Shown here piece by piece: positions 1 to 9,557 of a stretch of DNA of 64,000 nt. The notes under the pieces are model-generated. The model was not told the DNA's origin and did no database searches. It was given only the letters and a program-made list of their open reading frames with translations. The translations under genes were made by a program, and so were the position numbers. Origin of the DNA: Acetobacter nitrogenifigens DSM 23921 = NBRC 105050. Lineage in GTDB: Bacteria; Pseudomonadota; Alphaproteobacteria; Acetobacterales; Acetobacteraceae. Position 1 is the first letter of the stretch. Each line of letters starts with the position of its first letter. The stretch spans positions 186,001-250,000 of the forward strand of contig NZ_AUBI01000002.1 in NCBI RefSeq assembly GCF_000429165.1, read 5' to 3'.

Positions 1-795
1 GTGTTTTCCCGCGCCGCGCGGTGCGTCGCTGTCGCCACGCGCTCCATCCGGACGGTCTTTCGGCGCGGAGCCCGTCAGACGCATGACCCACGGATAGCGT
101 TTGGCTTCGTCAACGTTGTAGCCGAGGTTGAAGACGCTTGGGCTACGGGTTCGGGCGCGGGCGTCAACGTAATAGGTGCCCAGCGCGCGATCGACCACGT
201 AACTCGTGATGCCGAAATTGCCGTCTTCATCATGGAAGTGATGCAGGACGTGGCGCGCCTTCATGCGCTGTATCCACGCTGCCTTCGGCTTGTAGTTCAG
301 ATGCTGGATGCAGTGAAAGAATTCGTAGACGCAGGTGATCACGACCCCTGTCCCGAACGCTGTGGCCGCCGCGCCGGGGCCGCCTATCATCCAGCCGACT
401 GGAAGGGTGATCACGGCGATGGTCGGAAGAGTGGTCGACGGCGCCCCGAACAGGACGTCCAGCAGATGCGGGTCCTGATGATGATCGAAGTGGATGCGTT
501 TCCAGAACGCCGCCGTCCAGCGGGATTTGTAGAGATACTGCCCATGCAGCACATAGCGATGCAGCAGATACCAGACGACCGGGTAGATCAGCACGACCGC
601 CAGAATTGAAGCGCAGGTCGCCCCCCACCCCGCGAAGTTGCGCGCCGCCAGAATCAGACTCGCAAGCGCAAGCGCGAAATACAGAAGGATGGTCGGGTAG
701 GTGAGATACGCGACCCAAAGCTGCCGCAGGTTCATCTTACCCAGATCGAAGCTGCGCCCGGACCGGATGGTCGAGTTGCGCAAGGTCCCGCTCAT
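1..795 (-). CDS. sterol desaturase / fatty acid hydroxylase family protein (3' end outside window)
   Basis: Integral-membrane di-iron hydroxylase/desaturase; the substrate (fatty acid, hopanoid or carotenoid) cannot be read from sequence. The frame is open from the ATG at 795 to position 1, giving 265 codons, so the C-terminus lies beyond the left edge. The histidine clusters of the family are present: HRYVLH near residue 73, HFDHH near residue 93, HCIQH near residue 140, and HVLHHFH near residue 160. Hydrophobic segments lie before the first cluster and between the second and third. The start overlaps the lptG stop in an ATGA, so it is probably the last known member of the metallophosphoesterase-lptF-lptG transcription unit, which fits an envelope-lipid role. 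No alternative family fits the histidine spacing as well. Confidence 0.85.
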   Translation of the reverse strand, partial: MSGTLRNSTIRSGRSFDLGKMNLRQLWVAYLTYPTILLYFALALASLILAARNFAGWGATCASILAVVLIYPVVWYLLHRYVLHGQYLYKSRWTAAFWKRIHFDHHQDPHLLDVLFGAPSTTLPTIAVITLPVGWMIGGPGAAATAFGTGVVITCVYEFFHCIQHLNYKPKAAWIQRMKARHVLHHFHDEDGNFGITSYVVDRALGTYYVDARARTRSPSVFNLGYNVDEAKRYPWVMRLTGSAPKDRPDGARGDSDAPRGAGKH

Positions 796-1931
796 TGCTC
801 TTCGTTCCTCAAAAGCACGGCGCCCGCCGCCATGGTGAAGATCAGCAGTCCGGGAACGGTCGCGACCGGGGCAGGAAGAAGCCCCGCATTGCCCATCGCG
901 CGGAACATGCCTTGCACGATGATGAAGAGCAGTCCGCCCCCCAGACACCAGACGGGCAGCCAGCTGCGCATCCCGGTACGCGGAGGGATATAGACCACCG
1001 GCGTCGCAAGCAAAAGCATGACCAGCAATGCAAGCGGACGCAGCAGGCGTTCGATGAGCGCAGCGCGCAGGTAACCAGGAGCCAGACTGGTCGCCACCCG
1101 ACCGTCCAGCGCCCGCCAGATGTCGAACGAAGACAACGGCGCGGTGTCCATGGACAGGCGCAGCATATCACTGGCGCGGAACGTGTTGCCCCAGCGCACC
1201 TGTGGCTCTGTGCTCACCTGCACTCGCGCGGCGTCGCCGTCGGGCGCGACGACAGAGCGCTTCACCTCCCACAATGTCCAGCCGCCCTCGTCATATGTCG
1301 CACGCGCTGCATGGGTCACGCCGAGAAGTCTGCCCTCCGCGTCCCTGTCGTACAAGTCGACGCCAAACGCGCTCTTACCCACGTCCTTGACATACCCGAC
1401 ATGCGCCAGTTCGCTGGCCACGCCCCCACTTCGCGATACGTCTTCAGGAACAGCGAACCAGAAGGAGCGTCCGTCCTCCGGATGCGGGTCGCTGTGGCTC
1501 CACCACGCCGCCAGAGCCAGTTCGGACCGGGGCGTAAGCTGATCCTCCACCACCACGCCGAACAGCCCAAGCGCCAGCGTCGCCGGCGCCAGACGCACGA
1601 CGAGGCCGAGGGTGGAAAGTCCGGAGGCGCGCAGGATCGCCGTCTCGTTGCTGACGGTCATCTGGGTCAGCATCAGCAGCGCGCCGACGAGCACGCTGAG
1701 TGGCAACGCCGTCTGGAGCATGAGCGGCAAATGCAGCGTCATGTAGGTCAGCACGCCGGTCACGCCGAGATGACGACGCAGGATTGGCGTCATCTGCTCC
1801 AGCAAGCCGAGCAGTTCCATCAGCGCGATCAGAATCGCGCAGCACATGGCCACGCGGGTCGTAAGCAGGAGGGAGAGATACCGCAGCAACACATGGCGCG
1901 GCCCAGCTGACCGGAGTAGCGGGGCGTTCAT
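792..1931 (-). CDS. lptG: LPS export ABC transporter permease LptG
   Basis: Inner-membrane permease of the LptB2FG complex, which extracts lipopolysaccharide from the inner membrane for transport to the outer membrane. The 379-residue product has N-terminal transmembrane segments, a large periplasmic jellyroll-type domain in the middle, and C-terminal membrane helices, the usual YjgP/YjgQ layout. I use the ATG at 1931 because the longer frame runs back into lptF and because this ATG overlaps the lptF stop as ATGA; the added residues would be hydrophilic and unlike the family start. The 3' end overlaps the start of the hydroxylase gene in the same way, so these genes are probably translated in a coupled manner. 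Confidence 0.88.
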   Translation of the reverse strand: MNAPLLRSAGPRHVLLRYLSLLLTTRVAMCCAILIALMELLGLLEQMTPILRRHLGVTGVLTYMTLHLPLMLQTALPLSVLVGALLMLTQMTVSNETAILRASGLSTLGLVVRLAPATLALGLFGVVVEDQLTPRSELALAAWWSHSDPHPEDGRSFWFAVPEDVSRSGGVASELAHVGYVKDVGKSAFGVDLYDRDAEGRLLGVTHAARATYDEGGWTLWEVKRSVVAPDGDAARVQVSTEPQVRWGNTFRASDMLRLSMDTAPLSSFDIWRALDGRVATSLAPGYLRAALIERLLRPLALLVMLLLATPVVYIPPRTGMRSWLPVWCLGGGLLFIIVQGMFRAMGNAGLLPAPVATVPGLLIFTMAAGAVLLRNEEQ

Positions 1932-3247
1932 CGAGCCTCGCCCGACAGCCGCCGCCGGAAAAGACGCATCCGGGCGACGTCCTGCAGGACCGCCCGAAGA
2001 TTCGCTGGCGCGATCATGTCCGCGCGCGCCAGAATCAGCGCCGTGCAGGCCCCACAAAACAGAAGCGTCGGCGCCCAGATGACGAGGAGCGGCGAGCTGC
2101 GTCCCGTCGCCACCAGACTTTCTCCGAATTGCAGCGCGTGGTCGTACGTCACAAGGATGACGACAGCGACCGCCAGCCCGGCGCTGCCCCGCTTGCGTTT
2201 GCCAAGGATAGCCAGCGAGGCGGCGAGGATCGGGATGAAGGGAATGGACAGGCTGCGAGCCAGGCGGAAATTCAGTTCCGCCCGCAGGCTTTGCGGCGGT
2301 ATGTCTTCCGAGGCGAACTGTTGCTGTGAAGCGGAGGGGGGCGTGACTGTGTCCACGAGGCCCCTGGCCGCGCGGGCGTCACGATGCAGTTCCCGCGACA
2401 GTTCTCCCGACGTCAACTCACGCTCGTCATCGCCTCGATTGCGGAACTGCGATTGCTGGGCATGGCTGATCAGACGAGTCGCGTGATCGAAATATGTGAC
2501 GCTCGGCTCGCCTTTTTGCGGGATGGTCAGGATGGAGCCGTCCGTCAGATCGATCTGGGCTTCGGCCTTCGCCGTGTTTACGCGGACGTGGCCGCGTTTC
2601 GCGACGATATCACGCTCACGCCCGTCGCTCGTATCGCGGATGAACACGCCTGTCAGATCCGTGCCGTCATGACTGACGCCATCGGCCCGTAATGAAATGG
2701 TGGGGGACGGCGTTGCGAAGACGCCCGGCTGCAGCACCGGCGCCCAGCCCGCGTGGCTGGCCAGATAAAACCCCTCGCGGAACTGATACCGCGCGTGCGG
2801 CTGGATATAGCCGTAGAGCAACATGGACATCACGCCGAGCGCGGCCCCGGCGATGGCGAACGGGCGACAGACGCGCAGAAGAGACACGCCGCTGCTCATC
2901 AGGGAGTCGAGTTCGTTTGTGTCGCTCATCCGGCGCACGACGGCGAAGATCGACACGCACAGCGCGGCGGGAAGCGCCAGCCCCATGTAGTGAGGCAACA
3001 GGTCGGCGAGCAGTCGGAGCAGCGTCGAGAACGGACTCGCCTCCGCCGCCAGCAGGTTCAACAGAACCAGAAGCCGTTCCAGCAACAATGCGATGAGCAC
3101 GACCGACAGGGCGATGACGAATGGAGGCACGGCCTGCGCCAGCAAATACGCATCGAGCGTGTTCGGGCGGACCACCGCCGGGACGTGCGCGAAAGGCGGT
3201 TCATAGAGACGCGATTGGCTCTTCACGATAAGCCGCTTTCGACGCAT
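1928..3247 (-). CDS. lptF: LPS export ABC transporter permease LptF
   Basis: Partner permease of LptG in the LPS transporter. The 439-residue product has an N-terminal hydrophobic block near residues 38-70, further helices near 80-105 and 125-150, a periplasmic domain in the middle and three C-terminal helices, as expected for YjgP/YjgQ family members. The sequence MSDTNELDSLMSSGVSLLRV around residues 105-125 is typical of the cytoplasmic coupling segment. The annotated ATG lies 25 bases inside the metallophosphoesterase gene. A later start is possible, but the N-terminal residues before the first helix are plausible. lptF followed by lptG is the common bacterial order. Confidence 0.88.
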   Translation of the reverse strand: MRRKRLIVKSQSRLYEPPFAHVPAVVRPNTLDAYLLAQAVPPFVIALSVVLIALLLERLLVLLNLLAAEASPFSTLLRLLADLLPHYMGLALPAALCVSIFAVVRRMSDTNELDSLMSSGVSLLRVCRPFAIAGAALGVMSMLLYGYIQPHARYQFREGFYLASHAGWAPVLQPGVFATPSPTISLRADGVSHDGTDLTGVFIRDTSDGRERDIVAKRGHVRVNTAKAEAQIDLTDGSILTIPQKGEPSVTYFDHATRLISHAQQSQFRNRGDDERELTSGELSRELHRDARAARGLVDTVTPPSASQQQFASEDIPPQSLRAELNFRLARSLSIPFIPILAASLAILGKRKRGSAGLAVAVVILVTYDHALQFGESLVATGRSSPLLVIWAPTLLFCGACTALILARADMIAPANLRAVLQDVARMRLFRRRLSGEAR

Positions 3248-4221
3248 GGCCGAAGGAATTCAAGACGAGGCAGCGCATGAAGCAGGCCGTCGGTCCCGAG
3301 CCTCCGCCGCTCCACGCCAATCCGCCATGCGACGAGACCCGGGCGGGCGGGAGAAGGGGCGGGTCGACCGCCTGAGGGCGGCGCGTCAGCAGCGCCAGAG
3401 ACATCGGCGCGGCGCTCCACCGGCTCGACGACGATCCGATTCCAGCCAGCCGCCCGATCCAGCCTGCCGGGGCTATGCGACGCCGAGGTCACGCCAATCA
3501 GCGGCGTGTCGGAACCGGGCACGACGCTGTCGGTGCCGCGATGAGAGTGGCCGTGCAGCACAAGCTCCGCCCCGGCCTCCGCTATCGCCTCCGCGAACAT
3601 CCCCGCATCCCACAAAGCCTTGCGCGGAACCACCAGACCGGGGCGCGGCGGATGGTGGATCATCACGATCCGGCACAACCCCTCGGTCCGAAGACGGTGC
3701 AATGTCGCGATCAGCCGCTCCGCCTGATCCCGGCCGATTCGTCCTCCGGCCATAAAGGGCGGCGTCGGGATGGCGGAGTTAACGCCGACCAGCGCCACGC
3801 GCCCGAGCGTCGTGACGGCTGGCTCGCCGGGGTCGGCCATGCCTCCCAGATCAGCCCACAAGCCCGGTCCCTCGTTCCACGCAATCGGCGCCATCGCATC
3901 ATGATTGCCCGGGATAACCGCGACAGGACGGTCGAAGCGTCGCAGCCATGCCGCAGCAGCGCGGAATTCGGACCCTGTGCCCAGATTGGTCAGATCGCCA
4001 GTCACCGCCAGAGCGTCAACCGCGCTCGCCTCGATGTCCGCCAACACGGCGGCCAGCGGTCCCTCACGGTGCACAAAGCGCCTGCGCAACCCCCACGACA
4101 GCAGGCTCAGGGCGCGCTTGCTCATCAATTCGCGCACGCCGGGATATGTCCGTAACGGCAGATGCGGATCGGAGAGATGCGCCAGAACGGCTGACAAAGC
4201 GGTGTTTCCTGACCTCTTCAT
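3223..4221 (-). CDS. calcineurin-like metallophosphoesterase
   Basis: A two-metal phosphoesterase of the calcineurin-like superfamily with 332 residues. The metal-binding motifs are complete: SDPH (Asp18, His20), GD (Asp76), GNHD (Asn106-His107), HHPP (His189-His190) and GHSH (His225, His227). No signal peptide is visible, so it is probably cytoplasmic. Its 3' end overlaps lptF by 25 bases and it is the first gene of the minus-strand group, which suggests but does not prove a role in envelope-lipid metabolism. The long proline- and alanine-rich C-terminal stretch from about residue 275 is unusual for the family. The physiological substrate is unknown; cyclic nucleotides or lipid head groups are both possible. 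Confidence 0.8.
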   Translation of the reverse strand: MKRSGNTALSAVLAHLSDPHLPLRTYPGVRELMSKRALSLLSWGLRRRFVHREGPLAAVLADIEASAVDALAVTGDLTNLGTGSEFRAAAAWLRRFDRPVAVIPGNHDAMAPIAWNEGPGLWADLGGMADPGEPAVTTLGRVALVGVNSAIPTPPFMAGGRIGRDQAERLIATLHRLRTEGLCRIVMIHHPPRPGLVVPRKALWDAGMFAEAIAEAGAELVLHGHSHRGTDSVVPGSDTPLIGVTSASHSPGRLDRAAGWNRIVVEPVERRADVSGAADAPPSGGRPAPSPARPGLVAWRIGVERRRLGTDGLLHALPRLEFLRPCVESGLS

Positions 4222-4537
4222 GCGACCCTGTTCCCCGAAGCGCTTTTATAGCGGGTCGAAGCACGGTCCACGCACACTAGCATACGTTCCGGGTTTTCGT
4301 CCGGCCGCAGGACGTCAACACCGCCATCGATCCCTTAAACTCGCCAACGGATCAAGTGCGGAGCACGTATCGCCGCAGCTCACGACAGCTGGCGGAGAAT
4401 TAGCGGGACGAGCGGCGTGTGACAATTGCGGCCAGCCTGTCTATATCAGCCGACCAGCCGGGGAGACCCGCCTGCCCCGACACTGAGACGTCCCCTCACG
4501 ACGCCTCGCACGACGAGCAAGATTTGCGGAATATCCA
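4222..4537. other. divergent intergenic region
   Basis: This 316-base gap separates the divergent metallophosphoesterase and diacylglycerol-kinase genes and must hold promoters for both. I see no convincing reading frame, RNA gene or strong palindrome in it. Confidence 0.5.
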
Positions 4538-5518
4538 GTGACGTCACGCCTCGCCCTGATTCATAACCCGCGGAGCCGCCGCAACGCGCGCGACGGCGAC
4601 GGCGAGTTCGAACGGGAAGCTGCGCGTCAGCTCGGTCCGATGTTCCTCACCCCGTCCGACCGGGACGAGCTGTTCACGGAAATCAAGGCGCTGGCCGCTC
4701 AGGGCGTTCGCTGCATCGTCGTGAACGGCGGCGACGGCACGGTCAGCGACGTGATGAGCGCCATCATCGCCGTCTACCCTCCCGGCGAACTACCCGCCCT
4801 CGCGATTCTGCCATCCGGAAACACGAATCTGATCGCCGAGGACGTCGGTCTGAAGAATCGCGGCGTCGCCGCGTTGACGACGCTGCTCGAGCGCGAGCGG
4901 AATGGCACGCTGTTCTCCAACACGCAGACCCGGCGCCCCATCCTGGTGTCCTGGCCGGGTTCGAACCGCGCGCCGATCGCCGGAATGTTCTGCGGCCTGG
5001 CCGCTTTCACGCGCGGGATCGAACTTGCCCATCAGCCTGCGATCCTCAATCGTTACTCTCATGACATGGCGGTGCTGGCGACGGTGATCTGGGCAGTGCG
5101 TCAGTTGCTCCGCAAAGAGACCCGGCGCCGCTGGATGAACGGCGAGGTGATGTCGCTTGCGATCGACGAGGGCGCGCCGGAAGACGCCGCCCGATTTCTG
5201 TTTCTCTGCTCCGCCCTGCACCGACTGGGCCACGGCGTATGGCCGTTCTGGAACAACAGGACGCCTGCGAACGGCGGTTTTTTCTACCTCGACATCCTCG
5301 CCAATCCGCAGAAGCTGCCCCGCGCCGTCGCGTCGCTGATGCGTCGCCAGAAGCCCGGCTGGCTCCGGTCATCGTCAACCTACCGCAGCGGTCAGGCAGG
5401 GTCGGTCCGGATCGAGACGCGCGATCGGCTCGTGCTCGATGGCGAAGAACTGGACACCGGCCCGGATGGCTGCATCCTGCTCGCACAAGGGCCGGGCATC
5501 GCTTTCGTCAACGCCTGA
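4538..5518 (+). CDS. diacylglycerol kinase family lipid kinase
   Basis: Member of the DAGK catalytic family (YegS/DgkB-like), which phosphorylates diacylglycerol or sphingoid-type lipids with ATP; 326 residues. The nucleotide-binding motif GGDGT is at residues 64-68, after the first strand-and-loop HNPRS, and PSGNTN is at 92-97. The start is a GTG at 4538, preceded by a weak GCGGA ribosome site; no better ATG occurs before the conserved N-terminal strand. It is the first gene of a plus-strand run with a nucleotidyltransferase-like gene and NAD kinase. If the substrate is diacylglycerol, the product would be phosphatidate, the substrate of CDP-diacylglycerol synthesis. The precise lipid is not determinable from sequence. 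Confidence 0.8.
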   Translation: MTSRLALIHNPRSRRNARDGDGEFEREAARQLGPMFLTPSDRDELFTEIKALAAQGVRCIVVNGGDGTVSDVMSAIIAVYPPGELPALAILPSGNTNLIAEDVGLKNRGVAALTTLLERERNGTLFSNTQTRRPILVSWPGSNRAPIAGMFCGLAAFTRGIELAHQPAILNRYSHDMAVLATVIWAVRQLLRKETRRRWMNGEVMSLAIDEGAPEDAARFLFLCSALHRLGHGVWPFWNNRTPANGGFFYLDILANPQKLPRAVASLMRRQKPGWLRSSSTYRSGQAGSVRIETRDRLVLDGEELDTGPDGCILLAQGPGIAFVNA

Positions 5519-5528
5519 GCGAGCTGAC

Positions 5529-5654
5529 ATGACGGCGGCTCTGGAGGGCGCCGTCGTTGACGCGTTCACGCGCCGCTTCGGACGACTCGCAGACGCTATG
5601 GTCGGAATTGAAGCCCGGGAAACATGGCAATCCAGAAGCAGGGCCTCTCCATGA
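5529..5654 (+). CDS. candidate small protein of 41 residues, coupled to the next gene
   Basis: A short open frame lies between the lipid kinase and the nucleotidyltransferase-like gene. It begins at an ATG ten bases after the kinase stop and ends in a TGA that overlaps an ATG of the next gene as ATGA at 5651-5654. The predicted peptide begins MTAALEGAVVDAFTRRFGRL and could form an amphipathic helix, but I recognise no family. The stop/start overlap matches the style of other overlaps in this window (lptF/lptG, hscC/J-like gene, kinase/regulator). It is too short for composition to be conclusive, and it may be only a chance frame in the upstream region of the next gene. Confidence 0.35.
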   Translation: MTAALEGAVVDAFTRRFGRLADAMVGIEARETWQSRSRASP

Positions 5655-6691
5655 TCAGTTCCACCCGCACCGGCTTGTCACTGAACGCAGCGGGCGCCGT
5701 TGCGAATACCTTGGTGGCGGAGCTGACGCGGCCCACGCCGCCTTCGGTCACGCGTTTCGCAGCGGCGATCGTCGGTACGGCGCGACCGCTGGGCGTGCTG
5801 TTCTATGGCTCCGCAGCGCGGTTGCTGGACAATACGGCCCCGGAAAGGAACGCTGGCGCGACTGCCGGAGCAGGCTCCGCGGAAAACGACGCTGATCTTT
5901 CCGACAGCGTGCTTGATTTTTACGTGATCGTGGAGCGTCAGCGCGACTGGCCGCGTGGACGGGTCGCGCGCATCGCCAATGCCCTGCTGCCGCCAAACGT
6001 CGAATATCATGAGCGATCAATCGACGGGCGCGTGATGCGCGCCAAAGTCGCTATCCTGTCGCTGGCGCAGTTCCGCCGCCTGACGCGCCCGGACGCCTTC
6101 GACACGACGGTTTGGGCGCGTTTTTCGCAGCCCGCGCGCCTTGTCTGGGTCAGGGACGCGGCGGCGGCCGACGCGATTCTGCGTTGCGTGGTGCGGGCCG
6201 TCGCCACGGCGGCCCTTTGGGCTGCCAAACTCGGGCCAGAACGGGGAGACGCGGAGCAGTACTGGCTCGGGCTGTTCGAACGCACCTACGCAGCGGAATT
6301 GCGAGTGGAATCGTCGCGGCGCCCGGCCAGTCTGCTTGGCGGGGCGGAGGCGCGTTACCGCAGGCTGCTGCCGTTGTGCTGGCTCGCCGGGGATCTGCCT
6401 GCTTCGGCAGACGGGGCAATGCTCGATCCCGGCCTGCCGACGGCCATGCGCCCCCCCGCGTCTCGCCGCTGGCGCATCCGGGCCGGAATGGGCCGGCCGC
6501 TGAACGTCGCGCGGCTGATCAAGGCGTCTTTCACCTTTGCGGGCGGAGCCAGATATCTGGTCTGGAAGATATCGCGCCACACTGGCGTAGCGCTGACGCT
6601 GACGCCATTCGCCGAACGCCACCCGCTGCTGGCTGCGCCGGGGGTCGTGATCAGGCTGATGCGCGCGGGTGTTTTCCGCCGCAAGGCATGA
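5651..6691 (+). CDS. nucleotidyltransferase-like protein, possibly Tam41-type phosphatidate cytidylyltransferase
   Basis: A soluble protein of about 346 residues. A nucleotidyltransferase-like signature is visible in the first third: FYGSAARLL, followed some 35 residues later by an acidic strand [12 protein letters not shown]. This resembles the GS...D pattern of polymerase-beta folds and of Tam41/MMP37 CDP-diacylglycerol synthases. The C-terminal half ([20 protein letters not shown]) also recalls Tam41-like proteins, but I identify this from memory only. I chose the ATG at 5651 because it overlaps the preceding small frame as ATGA; an ATG at 5624, which adds nine residues, is an equal alternative. 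Lying after a diacylglycerol kinase, it could convert phosphatidate to CDP-diacylglycerol. That role is inference. Confidence 0.55.
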   Translation: MISSTRTGLSLNAAGAVANTLVAELTRPTPPSVTRFAAAIVGTARPLGVLFYGSAARLLDNTAPERNAGATAGAGSAENDADLSDSVLDFYVIVERQRDWPRGRVARIANALLPPNVEYHERSIDGRVMRAKVAILSLAQFRRLTRPDAFDTTVWARFSQPARLVWVRDAAAADAILRCVVRAVATAALWAAKLGPERGDAEQYWLGLFERTYAAELRVESSRRPASLLGGAEARYRRLLPLCWLAGDLPASADGAMLDPGLPTAMRPPASRRWRIRAGMGRPLNVARLIKASFTFAGGARYLVWKISRHTGVALTLTPFAERHPLLAAPGVVIRLMRAGVFRRKA

Positions 6692-6761
6692 ATTACGATG
6701 GCGCGGGGCGTCCTCCGCACGCCGATGGTCCCGACGTCGCAATACAGGTAGACTCAGCGCA

Positions 6762-7565
6762 ATGAGCCTTGATCCATCCGCCTTTCCTCCGCTGCGCGAT
6801 CCGCCTGCCCGGCTCTGCTTCCTGGCAACGCAGACGCCTGTCGCGCAGGAGGCCTATCAGCGCCTTGTCGATCGCTACGGCGATTGCGCATTTGACGATG
6901 CGGAGGCGGTGATCTGCCTTGGCGGCGACGGTTTCATGCTCGAGACGTTGCGGCGTGCGACCGGACGGTACATCCCGGTCTACGGCATGAATTGCGGGTC
7001 GGTCGGATTTCTGATGAATCCGTTCGATGAAGATGATCTTCCAGCGCGTCTGGCCGTCGCCCAGCTCGCGACGCTATACCCCCTGATCATGCGGGCAGTT
7101 TGCGGCGATGGAACCGAGCACGAGGCCTATGCGCTGAACGACGTCTTCCTGTTCCGACAAACCCGGCAGGCGGCCAAAATCCGAATCGACATCGACGGAC
7201 GGGAGCGGATGCCGGAACTGATCTGCGACGGCGTGCTGGTCTCCACGCCAGCAGGCTCCACAGCCTACAATCTCTCGGCGCACGGCCCGATCGTCCCGCT
7301 GTCGGGCAATCTGCTGCCCCTCACGCCGATCAGCGCGTTCCGGCCCAGACGTTGGCGCGGCGCGCTTCTGCCGTCGACGGCGGAGGTCACGTTCACGGTG
7401 CTTGAGGCGGAAAAGCGGCCGGTGGCGGCCGTGGCGGATTTTACCGAAGTGCGTGACGTCGTCTCCGTGACGGTGCGGGAAAATCGCGACCAGTCTGTAA
7501 CAGTGCTGTTCGATCCGGGGCAGAATCTCTCCGAACGCATCATCGCCGAACAGTTCTCCGCATGA
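6762..7565 (+). CDS. nadK: NAD kinase
   Basis: Phosphorylates NAD to NADP with ATP in the cytoplasm. The 267-residue protein is typical of short alphaproteobacterial NadK. Visible motifs are GGDG at residues 54-57, the [10 protein letters not shown] stretch that follows, an NDVFLFR segment, and the NAD-binding [17 protein letters not shown] region. I chose the ATG at 6762; the frame is open upstream, but that part overlaps the preceding gene and does not resemble NadK. It is the last gene of the plus-strand group that begins with the lipid kinase, with about 70 bases between it and the previous gene. Confidence 0.93.
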   Translation: MSLDPSAFPPLRDPPARLCFLATQTPVAQEAYQRLVDRYGDCAFDDAEAVICLGGDGFMLETLRRATGRYIPVYGMNCGSVGFLMNPFDEDDLPARLAVAQLATLYPLIMRAVCGDGTEHEAYALNDVFLFRQTRQAAKIRIDIDGRERMPELICDGVLVSTPAGSTAYNLSAHGPIVPLSGNLLPLTPISAFRPRRWRGALLPSTAEVTFTVLEAEKRPVAAVADFTEVRDVVSVTVRENRDQSVTVLFDPGQNLSERIIAEQFSA

Positions 7566-7580
7566 TCGTCGATACGAGAA

Positions 7581-7613
7581 CGTGTGCTCATAAAATGTGT
7601 CCATGAGCACACG
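7581..7613. repeat. inverted repeat between nadK and hscC
   Basis: A 10-base arm CGTGTGCTCA at 7581-7590 is repeated in inverted orientation at 7604-7613, separated by 13 bases. The flanks add a partial outer match (GATACG to the left, TATCG to the right). It starts 16 bases after the nadK stop and has no T-run, so it is either a factor-dependent terminator hairpin for nadK or an operator for the hscC operon. Confidence 0.55.
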
Positions 7614-7856
7614 TATCGAACAAGCAACTGCTGCCACGGTATTGGCGTTAGGGCATACGAAAGTGCGTGACGGCGCCCTTTCTTGGGGCGAACAGCAGAA
7701 TCGAAATGTTGCGCCGGACGTCCCGCAGGCGACCGGTTTGAGTCGTGGATAGAACGGTTGTCAAAGCGCACAGCGGATGCTTGAGTTGTAACCTCTTCCG
7801 GTCAAAACAATCATGACGAACGGCCGGGTTCGCGATTCATTGCTGAAGAGCACACG

Positions 7857-9557
7857 GTGATTATCGGGATAGACCTCGGAACGACCAACAGCCTGGCCAG
7901 CGTCTGGAAGGACGGCAGGCCTGTGCTCGTGCCTCAGGCGCATGGCGGCCACCTCACGCCATCGGTCGTCAGCGTTGACAGGAACGGTGAAATACTGGTC
8001 GGGCAGACCGCGCGCGAACGGTTGACGACGCATCCCGACCGCACCGCTGCGGCGTTCAAGCGCATCATGGGAACAGCACGCACGGTGACGCTTGGCGGAC
8101 AGACATTCCGCCCGGAGGAACTGTCGTCTTTTGTTCTCCGTTCCCTGAAAGCCGACGCAGAGGCCTTTCTGGGCGAACGGGTGACCGAGGCAGTCATCAC
8201 CGTGCCCGCGTATTTCAACGACACGCAACGCAACGCAACGCGGGCTGCGGGAAGACTCGCGGGACTGAAGGTCGAACGTCTGCTCAACGAACCGACCGCA
8301 GCCGCTCTCGCCTATGGGCTGCAGGAGCAGGAAGAAGACGGGAGCATCCTCGTCTTCGATCTTGGGGGCGGCACGTTCGATGTTTCGGTTCTGGAGCTGT
8401 TCGACGGCGTCATGGAGGTTCGCGCAACTGCGGGGGACAATTTCCTCGGCGGCGAAGACTTCGACGATGCACTGATCAGCTGGTTTCGGGGCGAAACCGG
8501 TTGGCGGGCCGATCCGCTGTCAGCCGCCGGGATCGTCGAAATCGCACGGCTGCGGGCCGCGGTGGAACAGGCGCGTCATCGGCTCAACAGCGAGGGCTCC
8601 GTCGAGATCGTGCTGCGCGGCGAGGCCGGGACTTTCAACGCCACCCTGACCGCGAACGAATTCGCAGTCATCACCGCCCCCCTGCTGGAACAATTGCGCC
8701 GCCCAGTGGAGCGCGCCCTGCGTGACAGTCGCATACAGCCGCGAGAACTCAGCCGCGTCGTGCTGGTGGGCGGGGCGACACGCATGAAGCTCGTGCGCAG
8801 TCTCGCCGCCACCATGTTCGGACAATTTCCATTGCAACAGATCAACCCGGACGAAGTGGTGGCCTGCGGCGCCGCGGTGCAGGCGGGCCTGAAAATGCGC
8901 GACGCCGCGCTGGACGACGTGGTGCTGACTGACGTCGCGCCCTACACTCTCGGTATCGAAGTTTCTGAAATGGGCGCCTCCGGTTCCTCCGCCGGGCGAC
9001 TGCTGCCAATCATTGAACGCAACACCGTCGTGCCCGTCAGTCGCGTACAACGCGTAACGCCGACCAAGGACTATCAGGGCGGCGTCGAGGTCCGCGTGTT
9101 TCAGGGTGAAAGTCGGCTGGTCAAGGACAACATCCTTCTCGGCAAGCTGCAGATGATGCTTCAACCCCGCCCGGCGGCGCAGCAGGCCATCGACGTTCGT
9201 TTTACCTACGACATCAACGGCATTCTTGAAGTGACAGCGCAGGACGTCGAAACCCGGTCGATTGAACGCCTGGTGATCGAGGAAAACCCCGGTCTTCTGA
9301 GCCAGGAAGAAATCGAAGCGCGGCTTGAGGCTCTGTCCGAGATCAAGATTCATCCGCGCGAGGAGGTGCCGACCCGCCTGCTCCTCGCCCGGGCCGAGAG
9401 GCTTTACGAGGAAACGCTGGGCGCGACGCGCGCCTCTCTCGCGACCGAGATCGGCCTGTTCGAGCGCGCCTTGACGGCGCAGGATCGTCAGTCGATCAAC
9501 GACGCGGCGGACCGACTGAAAGCGGCGCTCGAATCTCTCGCAGCGACAACCCTGTGA
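7857..9557 (+). CDS. hscC: Hsp70-family chaperone HscC
   Basis: A short Hsp70-class ATPase of 566 residues, close to the length of E. coli HscC (about 556) and well below DnaK (about 640). ATPase motifs include [10 protein letters not shown] at residues 3-12, [11 protein letters not shown] near 164-174 and VLVGGATRM near 305-313. The substrate-binding half is present, including [13 protein letters not shown], which closely follows the HscC version of this segment, and the helical lid is short. The start is GTG at 7857 with GAAGAG upstream; the conserved first strand begins directly after it. The next gene starts inside its stop codon (GTGA), and a DUF1266 gene follows, so this is the HscC module rather than DnaK or HscA. 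HscC chaperones are thought to serve specialised clients; none is identified here. Confidence 0.9.
   Translation: MIIGIDLGTTNSLASVWKDGRPVLVPQAHGGHLTPSVVSVDRNGEILVGQTARERLTTHPDRTAAAFKRIMGTARTVTLGGQTFRPEELSSFVLRSLKADAEAFLGERVTEAVITVPAYFNDTQRNATRAAGRLAGLKVERLLNEPTAAALAYGLQEQEEDGSILVFDLGGGTFDVSVLELFDGVMEVRATAGDNFLGGEDFDDALISWFRGETGWRADPLSAAGIVEIARLRAAVEQARHRLNSEGSVEIVLRGEAGTFNATLTANEFAVITAPLLEQLRRPVERALRDSRIQPRELSRVVLVGGATRMKLVRSLAATMFGQFPLQQINPDEVVACGAAVQAGLKMRDAALDDVVLTDVAPYTLGIEVSEMGASGSSAGRLLPIIERNTVVPVSRVQRVTPTKDYQGGVEVRVFQGESRLVKDNILLGKLQMMLQPRPAAQQAIDVRFTYDINGILEVTAQDVETRSIERLVIEENPGLLSQEEIEARLEALSEIKIHPREEVPTRLLLARAERLYEETLGATRASLATEIGLFERALTAQDRQSINDAADRLKAALESLAATTL

Noticed and set aside
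795-1910. Plus-strand frame (371 codons) opposite lptG
   Set aside because: Gln/Arg/His-rich antisense shadow of a membrane protein gene.
4950-4975. GGTTCGAACC-like stretch recalling a tRNA T-arm
   Set aside because: It lies inside the lipid kinase coding sequence and no cloverleaf surrounds it.
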